A stretch of 64,000 nucleotides of DNA from Haematococcus lacustris (lineage: Eukaryota > Chlorophyta > Chlorophyceae > Chlamydomonadales > Haematococcaceae), in assembly GCA_030144725.1 (NCBI GenBank), contig JASKMD010000014.1, positions 9,194,502 to 9,258,501 of the forward strand. Direction: 5' to 3'. Of this stretch, positions 36,301 to 47,800 are shown piece by piece. How positions within the stretch are numbered: position 1 is the stretch's first letter; each line of letters begins with the position of its first letter. The notes under the pieces were generated by a model, which was given only the letters and a program-made list of their open reading frames with translations, did no database searches and was not told the origin of the DNA. Both the position numbers and the translations under genes were made by a program.

Positions 36301-39300
36301 CCTGGATCCAGTTCCTTCGACATCCACAGCTACCAAGACATGGTAGGGGCCAGCCAGCCAGCCAACCAACAACCAACCAGCCAACCAACCAGCCAACCAA
36401 CCAACCACAAAGCTGTGTGTTGTATCACCTTTCCTGCGGCCACGCACGCAATAGCCAGTGAGCAGCAACACACCTGATGGCACAAAGTCCAGCACCAGCT
36501 GGTCCTTTTGCTCCCTTCCCTCTACACACAATCATGCCGCTGCTGTTGCTGCCTGGTTGTAGGTGTCCTCCCTCAAGCTCGGCAACCAGCACTTCAGCTT
36601 CAAGCAGCACTTCCTCACGCTGTCCTCCGACCCCCTGCTGGCCACCGCTTTCTCCTCAGCGCTCAGAGTCAGCCACCAGCACATTCCCGCAGACGAGGAC
36701 GCCCTGCAAGGTGAGTAACCAGGCAGTCGAACGTCCACAGCATGAGCACACAGACGGTAAGCAGTGCCTCGTGAGTGCACGGCGGGCTGGCTACTCTCAG
36801 CCAGTGTTAGTCGGGTTTGTAGCTCGCTCTCGGAGATGGGACTAGCCATGGAGGTTTGTGATTGAGCTGCACCCGGACACGGGCCCTCACGCATCCGCAC
36901 GATTACAAAAGTACCATGCCGCTGTTTCTGCTTTTTCTGCTTGGCGATGTGCGCATTGCAGAGACCGAACGTTTGTACCTTGATTCTCGCGCCTTGGCCC
37001 ACGTACTCCGGCAGCGGTTTGAAGTATCGTCGCCGGGAGGTGAGCAGGAGTTGCCGCCGCTGGACAGCGAAGGTCAACCGGCAGGTGGGGCGTGGCGGCG
37101 ACGGATAGCGGCGCGCAGCAAGCAGCGTCGGACTCGCGTGAAGGGAGGCGCGGCAGGCCACGCAGAGCATCACGTGCCGGTGTTCGTGTTTGAAGTACAC
37201 CGGGATGTCGCGGTGCTCATCGACGAGCACTACAACGCTAAGGTGGGCGCACACAAACACCGTGCCGTCTGGCCGTGACACCTTTGCAAAAACCCCACGC
37301 TGCTCCCGTACTTTATCGCATGATGTGCTCACCCATGTGTTCCCAGGCGCTGGAGGACATGGTGCTGGTTGTACAGAACGCGGCCAGAGAGTGAGTGTGC
37401 TGCTTGGTGAGGTGTCAAGCTGCCTGGCCTTTCATCACTGATGAGCCAGCAGCCTTCCGCCACGCTGGCTGGCCTTTGTGGCTCATGCCGGCTGGGGATG
37501 GGCTGGGAACAAGGGGATGACCAGTCGGGTGTGGTGCTGCAAGTCGCTGAGATTGGAGTCTTCAGTGCAGCGGGCACATCTCCAGACTGCAGCGTGCACC
37601 CAGACTGGCTCCCTGGCCCTCACCAGGCTCCAGCCTTTCCACTGATAACCTGTGCTGCTGTCCCTTGCCCTTACCGTGCTTCTGCCCTCGCCTACCGCGT
37701 CGTCCTGTGGGGCCCTGCCTGCCCAGTGACGAGCACCCTACCGGCATGATGTGTGGAGGGGCCCTGCTGGCTCGGCCCCTTTCGCCCCTGAAGGAGGCCC
37801 TCAGCGCCACCTTGACGCACCTGGGAGGCGTGCTGCCACCCCACCTGGGCTATAACCCGGCCAAGGACCGCGTCACACACGACTGGCTGTGGTCGGTGGG
37901 CGCTCATGTCCAGTCCTTCACCTCAGTGGGTGAGTCGGCAGCTGAAGGGCTCTGGGTGGGAGGGGCCAGCACTGAGGGGGTGGTGCTGAGGGGCGGTGCT
38001 GAAGGGGTGGTGGGAGGGGCCAGCACTGAGGGGGTGGTGCTAAGAGGAGGTGTTAAGGGAAGGTGCTGAAGGGGTGGTGGGAGGGGGTGGGGTGAGCACC
38101 TTCATCAGATAAGGCTAAAAGCCAACATTTGAGCCAGTCTTGGCAGCGGATGGCAGCAGGATTAGCCTGGTATTGGTGGGAGTGGCACAAGACTTACCTG
38201 TAGGCTAGATGTATAAGGAAGGGAGAGCACGGGAGTGGCAGGGGAGTGGCACAGCAGTCAAATACTGCTGCACAAAGGGTGCTTGAGGCCTGATACACAG
38301 GAGTTGGGTTTGACCCAAAACAGTAAGCGCTGGCTTGACCCAGCTGGCCGGATCTCCTCCTGCCTTGCCGCCTGTCCTTTAGTCGACCCTGATGCTGACA
38401 CAGCAGCACCATCAACCCACACCTTGGCTTGCACCAGCTGTGCCTCAACCTCTGCTGACATCATTGCTGCTGCTTTCTTCACTCACCCTGCTGCTCCTGC
38501 AGCGGCTGCGGCTGCTGCTGTTACTTTTGCTGCTGCCACTACTGCTGCTGCCACTACTGCTGCTGCCACTACTGCTGCTGCTCATCTCAGCTGCCCTGTC
38601 CACCTTACAGGGACGCGTTTCACTGAGCTGCAGCGGGATGCCCTGGCACGCTCCTACCTGCTAGACGGGCTGGACAGCGCGGTGGATGCCGTCAACGCGG
38701 GCGTGCTGCTGCTGCGGGGCACCCACACCACCCCCTTGGTGCACAGCCACCTGCTGAAGAACAAGGTCAGGGCAGAGGGTGGAGGGTCCATGAGGCCAGG
38801 TGGCAGGAAGGAGCCCGGCAAGGCAGACACAAAGCATTCCTCTCAGGACCCAGACCTCCATCCTTGCCCCTGCCCCAATTCCACCCCTTGCCCCTGCCCC
38901 TGCGACCTGGCCCTCTTCCCTACCTCATTGTCCTCCTCTCTATCCCCTGCCCCTGCCCCCTGGCTGCCCGGTCAAGGTTATGTTGGTGCCTGCCCTGCCC
39001 CATCAGGCCGCCATGCTCGAGCTCCTGGGCTGTTGGCAATTCTTGGTAGACCACTGGCGGCTAGTCATGGCTGCTGCCTGGAGTCTGGACTGGGACAAGG
39101 CCACTGACATGCTGGCAGGCATCGAGGACCATGCGCTTAGGTTCCGGCAACTGGCTGAGGTAACTTCAACCCTGGCATGCACCGTGCTGCATGCTACAGC
39201 ACGACCTCCCAGACTCTGGTACACCTCTCTTCACCACTCTTGTGTTCTGAGCTACTGCAGCCCAAGGCCTGTATGTCTCTCCCTTGTCCTGTACTGTCCC

Positions 39301-39901
39301 GCCCTTGTCCTTGCACATGGAGGGGCAGTTGGGTGCAAGCCAGCTGTTAAAGTCCCCCTCGTGGTTTGCTTCAGTTGGTAGCGCACCCCTGCCCGTGCTA
39401 GAGCCAAGCAGCCCCACATGGCATGGTGCCCATGTTCATGCACCTAGCCACTGGCATTGCATGGAGTCCCAAACCCTTGGTTGGGGAGGGCAGCTAAGCA
39501 GCATGACGGCTGACGGCTTCAACGGTGTAAGCTATCGTCTTGTTCCACATGGCATGCTGCCCCTCTTGTGGGTTGTGCTCACAACCGGGGTCTGTGTAAC
39601 CCAGCCTCTACCCAAACTTCATCATCAGCACCATGCTAGTGGTCCTGGCAACAGCTCAATGAAGAGAGTGTCACGATGGTCGTGCTCGTGGTTGGGCACG
39701 TACTGTTTGCAGGTGTTGTCCACCATTCCCCATGGCGGGGACTGCATGGGCGTGGTGAAGCCCAGCCTGTCCGTGATGTTGGTGCTTCCCACCTTGGTGG
39801 CTTCCGCAGCAGTGGCTGGAGCCGCCCTCCTGTATGTTGTGCTGCCGCTGGTGTGTGGCAGCAGCCAAGCCAGCAGCAAACAACGGTTTAGGCTGAACTA
39901 G
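27439..39901 (+). CDS. Large secretory-pathway type I membrane protein of the plant At5g58100-like kind
   Basis: Exons: 27439-27840, 28221-28419, 28621-28802, 29448-29639, 30279-30475, 30676-30745, 31202-31372, 31995-32151, 32973-33091, 33834-33959, 34754-34897, 35334-35417, 35666-35854, 36241-36342, 36563-36710, 36962-37242, 37347-37390, 37727-37929, 38611-38765, 39007-39159, 39713-39901. Phases agree throughout, giving ~1168 residues; the exon 1 interior, exon 3 and the Leu-rich start of exon 5 are the weakest points. The N-terminus MGSLWARIALLALLFDCAC is a signal peptide. The last exon has a membrane helix (MLVLPTLVASAAVAGAALLY) and a short basic tail. Blocks recalled from land-plant relatives: PLSIVFVGFQGDGN, EEWFG-like QEWFGQLDHVLPHTRV, VHLNFSCNVV, YGYRQGLSRAEMD, EDCLVGNW..RWALLDLTAG and SHDLFLAELAALLSRALRHVV. 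A family role in pollen-wall formation in Arabidopsis is recalled, unverified. No enzyme motif is recognised. Confidence 0.82.
30283..30316 (+). repeat. (CTG)n repeat coding poly-Leu or non-coding
   Basis: About eleven CTG units directly after a CAG acceptor at 30278. In the frame of the following conserved exon they would encode a Leu run; if the true acceptor lies downstream, they are intronic. Confidence 0.7.
30918..30946. repeat. (TTTC)n microsatellite
   Basis: TCTCTCTTTCTTTCTTTCTT-type tract within an intron of the membrane-protein gene. Confidence 0.7.
31563..31970. repeat. Perfect hexanucleotide array (CCCCTG)68
   Basis: 408 bp made of 68 uninterrupted CCCCTG units, preceded by GC-rich variants (CCCCCG). 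It lies in the intron between exons 7 and 8 of the membrane-protein gene and ends 24 bp before the acceptor at 31994. It creates long PL-repeat and GR-repeat open frames on the two strands that are not genes. Confidence 0.98.
36349..36410. repeat. CCAGCCAACCAAC-type tetranucleotide repeat
   Basis: Degenerate (CCAA)n/(CCAG)n tract just after the exon ending at 36342, in an intron. Confidence 0.7.
38475..38585. repeat. CTGCTGCCACTA / CTGCTG repeats
   Basis: Runs of GCTGCTG and ACTGCTGCTGCC units in the intron before the exon at 38611. The matching open frames are Leu/Ala-only and are not part of the phase-consistent model. Confidence 0.65.
39472..39640 (+). mobile_element. 5'-truncated LINE 3'-end remnant in the last intron
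   Basis: 39475-39546 aligns with the last ~72 bp of the L1-like LINE at 51946-52017. Shared blocks are AGTCCC(G/A)AACCC, GGGGAGGGC, ACGGCTGACGGCTT and CGGTGTAAGC. A CATCATCAGCA stretch at 39621-39631 resembles the (ATC)n tail of the other copy. Only the terminal part is present, as expected for a truncated or decayed insertion. It lies in the same orientation as the host gene. Confidence 0.65.
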
Positions 39902-40190
39902 CTAGGTCACCTAATCGGTCGCTACACGCTCCAAGCTGGGTGCTGCCATTAAACATGCACATGGCGTCGGAAAGCTGCAGCATAACAAGTGAGACAACGA
40001 CTGAGATGAGAACAACTGGTACTGAGATAGCAGCGTATGTCGCCTCCGCGCCTGGGGCGGAGGGGTGCCCCTGGTGCTCCGTTGGAGGCTGATCCGGTGG
40101 CGGGTGTACTGACGACGGCTGGTAGTCCGCGGGCACTTGGCCGACGCTATTGGTGCGCAGTCGCCTAGGGGCGCGCTTATGATGCGCCAT
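39888..40190 (-). CDS. Hypothetical 100-residue protein with one membrane segment
   Basis: An open frame starting MAHHKRAPRRLRTNSVGQ with a basic N-terminus, a Pro-rich middle, then the hydrophobic segment AISVPVVLISVVVSLVMLQL. It overlaps the 3' end of the plus-strand membrane-protein gene by 14 bp, tail to tail. I do not recognise a family. The clear membrane helix and ATG make it more than a random frame, but it could still be chance. Confidence 0.3.
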   Translation of the reverse strand: MAHHKRAPRRLRTNSVGQVPADYQPSSVHPPPDQPPTEHQGHPSAPGAEATYAAISVPVVLISVVVSLVMLQLSDAMCMFNGSTQLGACSDRLGDLASSA

Positions 40191-40388
40191 GAAAGGCTGG
40201 ACCTGCCCGCTCGGCTGCGCCCCTGCAGCCAGCCACAACCCAGAAGGTCACGTTTGTGCGTCTATGCGGTCAGTTCGCACCCCTACGGCGTGGGCATGCT
40301 GTGGCTCGTCAATCGCTGCTGCTGTTGCCAGCAAGGCTGTGCCCCCCTATCCTAGCCTGCTTGACCTGCACCATCACTGTTCCTAAAC

Positions 40389-40475
40389 CAGGCTTGTGAA
40401 TCTTCAGATTTTCAGATTTTCATTTTTCAATGAAAATGAAAGTGTTTCATTGAAAAACTGAAGGAGTTTCACTCA
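40389..40475. repeat. A/T-rich transposon-end-like repeat, copy 1
   Basis: Begins CAGGCTTGTGAA and continues with ATTTTCAG and TTTTTCAATGAAAAT blocks. An inverted copy ends at 56872. The leading CAGG..TGAA resembles hAT-type ends, but the 8 bp outside the two copies do not match. Confidence 0.55.
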
Positions 40476-41592
40476 GGCGCTCCCAACTGGTAAAAAATGA
40501 CAGGAAACCGACCCCTGGTAGTAGGACGGCTGTAACTCTGCACTCACTGCGCCAAATAATATGCTAGCTGGCTCACAATGTAGCCAACCCGGCCAGCTAC
40601 CTTTCACCCATCCAGAATAATTATCCAGTCAGTAGGCCGTGCACAGCAAAGCATCAAAGTTAGTAACTCAAATTTGAGCCGGTTCGGGGCATGCAGTCAT
40701 CGCTACGACCGCCCGCGTCGCTGAGGCTGCTCTACGCGAGCGTGCGCGTCGACAGAAGCAGTCGGATCGGAAAGCGGTTGCGGGAATGTGACACTGAGCC
40801 CACCTCCTCCCCATACCTGGAGGGCAATGCCACAGCTCGACCATTTTGATTTACAACATGCTACTTACTAGGTAAAGCTCCTCTAGAACAGTGTTACAAA
40901 CGCTCATACTCAGATAAGCCAAACGCTCACTTTGGTCTGCGACCCCCAACTCCCTTAGCCGATCTCAAGGCCAGAGCCATGCAGTCAGTCACACAGCTCC
41001 ACACCATGACCGAGTTTTGACTCGGCTCCTCTCAGAGTTACACTCCCCTACATGCCATCCACCTGCGTGCAAAGTTTCATAGCTCGACTGCCACCCCACA
41101 GCGGTGCTCTGTGAGGGGTGGGCTGGGAGGGGTGGGCTAGGAGGGGCTGGGCTTGTGAAGGGGGCGAGGGGAAGGGCTGGGAGGGGGTAGGCAGGCTCAA
41201 TGAGGTGGGCTCCTGCAATGATGGGTAAAGGGGGGGCGGGCATGGTGAGTCGTTGCATGCCGTGGCCTTGAACCAGCCTGGTGAACATGATGTAACTTTG
41301 AAGCTGTCAAACTGAACGAGGCCTGGCCTGTTTGTTGTGCGGTTTGTTTCAATAGGTGCGCCAATGGGTAAAGAACAAAGATTTCGTAGCCATTTTCTTG
41401 TGATGCAGCGGGTGCAACACAGTGGAGGACACAGTGGAGGAGGGGGGGTGTAACCCGGTGATACCTTAGTGTGCGCCGACCCAAATGGTGTATTCGGCGG
41501 AAGCGAGTACGAATATATGTTTCATTCACCCCGTCTAGGCGCCCTGCACGCTCGGTAGGCATCGCGTTGGGTGTCAGCCGGACATTCCATTT
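40476..41592. other. About 1.1 kb with no recognised gene
   Basis: Contains a GAGGGGTGGGCTGGG-rich stretch (41112-41190) and scattered short frames. One plus frame at about 40690-40790 gives a charged helix (ARVAEAALRERARRQK), but it is too short to assign. Confidence 0.4.
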
Positions 41593-41730
41593 GTGCACAA
41601 CCAGCTCACTACGCTAGGTAGATGGGGCCACAGCGATGCGGCTCACCGTGCCAAGGAGACCCGTCTCGCCGATGTGATTTGTTCGCGGGCACATGTGGCA
41701 GTACGCGAGCAAAGACTCCAATGGCTAGCG
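41593..41730 (+). pseudogene. Left half of an ORF interrupted by the retrotransposon
   Basis: The frame ending ...VREQRLQWLA at the target site TGGCTAGCG continues in the same frame on the other side of the element (55521 onward: WLALMVRLRGLNRQCQCDKR...). Removing the element and one duplication copy leaves an uninterrupted basic reading frame across the insertion point. The product is unknown. It may be an exon of a host gene or of an older transposon. Confidence 0.35.
41721..41730. repeat. Target-site duplication of the large retrotransposon, 3' side
   Basis: ATGGCTAGCG, identical to 55521-55530. It abuts the (CTT)n 3' tail of the element directly. Confidence 0.85.
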
Positions 41731-41746
41731 AAGAAGAAGAAGAAGA
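41731..41746 (-). repeat. (CTT)n 3' tail of the retrotransposon
   Basis: Reads (CTT)5 on the element strand immediately before the target-site duplication. Such microsatellite tails replace poly(A) in several non-LTR clades. Confidence 0.75.
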
Positions 41747-41840
41747 CTACTCCGGTATTCACCGGCGTGCATTAAGGGAGGAGCTACCGCCTGGGGCGCG
41801 GCCTGCTCCCACCGATCAAGCCAAAGAAGAGGCGACCCCC

Positions 41841-44800
41841 CTACCCTCCTTCCCTATTAGTAGCCCTGAGTCTGTAGCTTGTCTTTGCAATGGAGTGGGC
41901 TGTCTCCACCGCGTGTCTTGTTAACTTGTGTAGAAGTTTAGTAGTGTTACCTTGTGAGACCCCCAAGGCCAGGAGGTGTTGCCGTGTGTGTGCTTCATAC
42001 GTTATGCCCCCTATGCCCAGGAGGATTGGTATAATCTCCACCATGTGGTCTTCCTTGCGTATGGTTTGAGCTAGATGGGTGTGTTGGTTGAGTGCCTTGT
42101 CCAGTTGATCCGTCCACCTTGAGTCCGAGCAGTACTTGATTTCTATGATAATGACCCGTTTGATGGCTTTGCCACGTTTGCCCGTCTTCATTGTTGGTAT
42201 AACCATGAGAATGTCTGGTCTGGTGGTGTTTTTGGTTGCTGCTGTCTTCAGTCCGAGTGCTCGAAGTGTTGTGTGTAGTGTGTCGTTAGGGAGGTCCAGG
42301 TCTTCTTTTGCGCCCTTCTCCCAGCTGCCGGTGTCCGCGAAGCTGATGTAGCCGCCTAGGGTACCCTTGCTTATGGCTTTAGCGATGAGGCGACCGGCCC
42401 CGTTATGCCTTTCTTGCACCATCGGTAGTGTCTCGCTGCAGCCCGAGAGGAGGTGAGTGGCACTGTCGGCTTCCCCGCACAGTGGGCACCGGTCGTCGGT
42501 CGCCCGTTTCCAGCGCATGGCCAGCTTTTGGTTATAGAGTCCGCCGGTACGGTAGAGAAGGGCAGATCGTTGCGCGGGTATGGAGATGTTCGTGTCGGTC
42601 ATCACCCTTGCGCCTGCTCCTGTCGCCGCGGCTTTGGTGATCTCCAGGGACATCTGGTAGTAGATACTGTCTTGATTGGCGAGACCGAGGCTGTGCTTGC
42701 GGTGCATGTGTGCTCGCACGCTTTGGCGGCAATCCGGCAATGGGGCGGGGGATTCGCCGTTGGCTTCGTTGCTGAGCCAGGTGTTGGTTTCTTTCCGTGT
42801 GGTCGGGCGGTAGGCTGGGGTGTTGGCAAGCTCTGGGTGTAATGCCGCGTGCTTGGCGAGGGCATCGGCGCCTTCGTTGCCGATAATTCCCGAGTGGGCC
42901 CGGACTTTGTAGAAGTGGATCGTGACGGGGCTATCGATGATGAGGGTAGCGATAGCGGTCAGGATGTCGTTGTGCCTGTGTGTGATGAGCGACATCGGGT
43001 TAGCGAGGGCTCGGCGGATCTGGTAGATAGAGCAGAGGCTGTCGGTGGCGATGCGTTTGGCCCCCGCTGTGAGTGCCGCGTGTATCGCCGTGAGTTCCGC
43101 CTTGTTGATGGTGTTGCTTTCTGGGTCGTCTAGGGTGACGGTGATGAGGACGTTGGTCTCCGGGATGTAGACCCCCGCCCCGACGCTCGCTGGGGCTGCC
43201 CCCGAGGTCTTAATGCAGCTGCCGTCCGTGTACGCGAGCGTGGCCCATTCGGTGATGGCCATCCGTGGTTGTGTCGTGGAGTGTTGCGTGAGCTGTTGGT
43301 GGCTGCGTTGGTGCCCCGCGGTGGGGAGGTCCTTGTCCAACGGCAAGCGCATGTGTTGTTTGTGGCCGCTGGGGGGTGTGGCCGGCTGGCATTGATTCGT
43401 TGGTCTCTTGTGGATTGGGTGTGTGTCTCGTTGAGGGTGGAGGGCAGTGGCAGTGCTAGCCAGCCATCCTTGGGGGTTGCCTTTTGTGACGAGTTGTTGT
43501 CCCGCTGCATTCCAGATGACGTAGATGTGGAGCTTGGCGTGCTTGCCTGGCTTGGAGCAGGTGGTCTTGGTGGGGGGTATGCTGGCCAGGTGCTGGCAGT
43601 ATTCTGGGTAGCGTCTTAGGGTGTCAATGTGTTTGGGGTAGGAGATGCCCTTTTTCCCAGGGATCAGCATGATGGTGGCCATGGCCTCCTCCTGGGTAGC
43701 TGAGTGTATAGCATGGTTGACGCATTTGAGTGCCACCGCATCGTCTGCCGGTACGTTCCATGTGGATAGCCCAGTGTGGCGTACCAGTAGGCAGTTGTGG
43801 TGTGCACCGAAGGCCGTGTCATTGATGTCAGGGCTCCAGTAGGTAGTGGTTTCCGGTCTAACTGTGAGTGGATCAGCCCACCTTTGGACGGTACTTGGAA
43901 AGCTTCGTGTGGTGTGTAGCGTGGCAAGGGCTTTGTCTTGTGCCGCTCTCATGGGGTGGTGGTTGCTCTGTGTGTCATGTCTCCTTAGGAGGGCCACCAG
44001 TTCTGTGGCCAGGTTGCGTGTGTGTTGTAGCCAAGCGTGTAGGTGTTGGTGTTGTTGTTTTGTCAGTAGGCCTGCTGTGCGGCCCGTCTCGTCGTGGACC
44101 GTTACATGTTGCACTAGGTCGTGCTTTGGCATGATGGGCTCCCCCGTGCGAAGGCTCATCGCGGGGGTGGTCAAGTGCGGGTGCAGTTGGAGGAAGGTTT
44201 CGCATTTGCCCGTTCCAACGATGTCCGTCTGCGGGTTAATGGGGTACGTGTGGAAGGTGGCCTTCGAGTGCAGGTTGGTGCACCGGGGTAGCCAGGTGTG
44301 CGGGTCCGGTAGTCCTTGCCGGGTGTGGTCCGGCAGGTTCGCGTCAGGCCTCGCATGTCTGGCCTCTTGTATCGTCCTGTTTTCCTCGTCGTAGATGTTA
44401 CGCTTAGCCGTGTAGTCCAGGTGTGCCGTGATGAGCGGTGCCGGTTCAAGGGTGGGGCGCCAGTGTACTCGTATGAGGTCCGAGTGCGCTGACTGACGCA
44501 TGGTAGTCTTGAAGTCATTGCTGCCAAACTTGCATATGGGGCACAGCCAGTAGCCTGGTTCCTTGTGTCCCGACAGGAGGGTTTGCTCGAGGCAGGCTGG
44601 GTGGTAGGCCCTCTTGCAGTTGTGGCACGTGGGGCAGTCGCCTCTTGGTAGCCAGCATAGCTCACAAGTGCATACATCTTTAGCCTCTTCCCTACTGATG
44701 GTCTCTATGTGTGTGGGTGTATAGCCTTCTTTAGCACATAGGTGTAATGCCCACCGTTCTATGACTGTAGGTTTCCAGTGCACCTTGTAGTAGCTTTCCT

Positions 44801-47800
44801 TATTAATGCCGTCCCATTGCCAACCGTCTATGTTGGTGATGACCTCCTGGTGGTCGTACATGGCCCCTAGTATGTGCCCTAGGTCCGTGAGCTTGCACCG
44901 GCAGGCTTTGTCCACCTTCCAGCTTGAGAGCCCCGGGAGGTCAAGGCCTGGTATGCGCACGATGTCCGCCGGGATTGTGTGGACATGTCTACCGTCCTTG
45001 TGCCGTTTAGCGCCCGCTTTGGGTCGAGTGGGCTCCGTTGGGTGCGAGGATGTTGCTCGTTGCTCTCGTTGCAGCAACCGTGAGCGCGCCCTAATGGCGT
45101 CGGGGGCTGCGGCCGCTGCTGCCCGTTCCGTCATGTCTGGTTGCGCTGCGTGCGTGGCCGCGTACGCTTTCATATCCATATAGCGGTTTCTGGTGTCTGG
45201 CGCGGCGGGTGTGGGCGCAAGTTCCGTGAGACCCGCGGCCCAGGGTGTGATTCTGCGTTGGTCGGGCGGTAGGGTGAGTGATGTGTTGCGGCTGTCCCGG
45301 ATGGTGCGCGTTGCGGTCGCGTCAGGGCATGAGGGCTGGGCCGCCATGGCCGCGAGTTTGTTGAGGGCGATGATGTGTTTCTGCTTGACCTTTTTTCCGT
45401 ACTTCGATGTGAGCATGCTACCCGTGATGATGTGTGTGTTGCCCTCGCAGCTGAGCTCAGATGCGTGAGTGATGCCTAGGCTTTTGAGGCAGGTGATGCT
45501 GGCGCTGACGACATCGTGTGCATTAGAACTGCTGGCTTGTGTGATGAGGCGGCCTAGTGTTTGGCATTCCTTGGGGTAGAGGGGTAGTCCCCCTTCCGTG
45601 GCTGACAGCCCGGCTAGTGAGGTGTAGACTAGTTGCCTTGCCCTGAGGGTATGGTGGAAGAGGGTGAGCATGCGGTGTCCTTGAATGTTAGCCTGGGTAC
45701 TGAGCCATGTGATTTGTTTATGCAACATGCTCCTCGAGATGTGGGCGTGCGTCACATCTGTGGACTGGAGGCTGTGTGTGAGGGCTGTCGTGTTGCGAGC
45801 GTGATATTCCTGGGCTGTGGAGCTGATGCCCATGCCTAGTTTCCCGGCGTCTTCTCTGACGATGGCGTTGGGCGTTCCCAGGGGGAGTCTGAGTTTAAGC
45901 TTAACGCATTGATTGATGGACCTGTCATACAGCTCAAGGTCCCCTGGGGTGCAGGGCACGGCGCAGAAGCTGTAGGCTAGGCTGGGTATGATGGCCGTGC
46001 GGATGATGTGTATGGCCTGTCTAGCACTAGCGAAAGAACGTCTGAGTCTCTCTAGTTTGTGGCGGAGTTTGGGAATCATAGCGGTGTGTTGTGGTTTCCA
46101 GTCCAGCGTCATGGTGATGAGCACTCCCAGGTAGGTGAAGGGTGAGGTCGGGCGGTGGTACGTGACGGGTTTTCCTTGTAGGCTGACGGTTTGGAGTTGT
46201 TGGCGGGCCCGCTTGTCCGCTTCGGCCGCGTTGCTGCACATGCCAGTTTCGACCGAGTGGTGAAGCGCCGCGGTTGCGAGGGTTTTACTGTGTGAGATGA
46301 TGAGGTGACCCCAGTCCGAGAAGGCTGAGAGTTTGTCCGCTTGGCATCGGAGGTTGCGAAGGGTGTTGCAAAGTATAGCGATGTCATCTGCATAGTCGAT
46401 GCTGCTGACGGTGGCGCGTTCCCCGCTGTCGGCTGTTGCTGATTTGAAGTTGTAGCCCCTCGCGCCCACTTGCAGCCATCGCAGGAGGGGTTCGATATAG
46501 ATGAGGAACAGGAAGGGTGAGAGTGAGTCGCCCTGGATAGTGCCCCGGTCTACGGGTACCGGGTCGGTGGGGCCGTAGGGAGTTCTGAAGCGCGTTGTAG
46601 CGCCCGTGTATAGGTCCTTCACTGCGTCAGTCGCGTCCGTGGGGAAGCCTAGATCGTGCATGATCCATAGTAGTTTGTCCTGGCAGGTGGTGTTGAACGC
46701 ACTGGTGAAGTCGACCAGGAGCGCGTAGATATCTGCCTTGGCCAGTTTAGCATCCTCAAGGGCCATGACGAGCATCTGCAGCTGTTGTGTGGTGTCCCTG
46801 TGGGAGCGGAACCCAGCCTGGTTCTTGCTGAGCATCCCATTAGCCTCAGCATACTCAGACAGTGTCTTGGTAATGAGGCTGGTCCACAGCTTATAAACGG
46901 TGTTGGCGAGGCCCACTGGCCTGTAGGAGTTAAGGTCCGTTTCTTGCCCCTTATCCTTGTAGAGCAGGCATGTGTCACTGATTTTCCACGTGGTGGGTGT
47001 GCAACCTGTTGCCCACATGATGATGAAGAGCTGATGGATGGTGTCCCTCATCTCCCACGGCAGCATCTTGATGATCTCGTTCTCAATGCCGTCTGGTCCT
47101 GGGGCTTTGCCCCCGGAGAGCCTACTGAGGCATTCCTGGAAGCTTGCCTTGTCCATGATGGCTGTGTGTAGCCAATGTACGTTTTGGCAGGTGTGCATCG
47201 TGAAAGGGTCGTCCGCTTTGGCGCGGGCCCACGGGTAGTTTCTTGTCTGCGTGTTTGTGTAGTTGCCCGTTTTGGGGGTCGGCGGCGCCAGCTTCGTTCC
47301 ATAGGCCTCGGTAATTATCCGGTTCAGGTCGGCCGGGGCCGTGCATATCTTGTTGGCGATGGGGTCGGCTAGCGCCTGCAGGTCTTTGTGATCAGTGCGG
47401 GATGGGCGTAGGATGTATTTGTTCGCTTTCTTAGGCTGGGTGCTTATTAGTTGTCGCATTCTGACACGGGCTTGTGCGATGGCGAGAGCGGAGTCGTCGT
47501 CGTCTAGCTTGTGAATTTGGTCGCGGTACGAGTTGGTCAGCCGGGCGAGCGCGGCCTGCACGTGGTTTTCGGTTGTGTCGTCGCCCTGGCGCGCTTGCAC
47601 CGCCTCCCTTGTTTCCGCATTTGTCGTATCTGTCTCTGGGATAAGTTCATCGATGGTTGGGTGCACGTTGTTTTGCTTGAAAAACACTCTAGCCTTCCGG
47701 CTGAGTTCTCTGGTGGTTTTGAGCTTCTTGCCTAGTGCCTCTCTAATCCTACACATGGTCCTGCGTTGGTAGTGTTGGCCTCCCCTGGTTAGGGTCTTAG

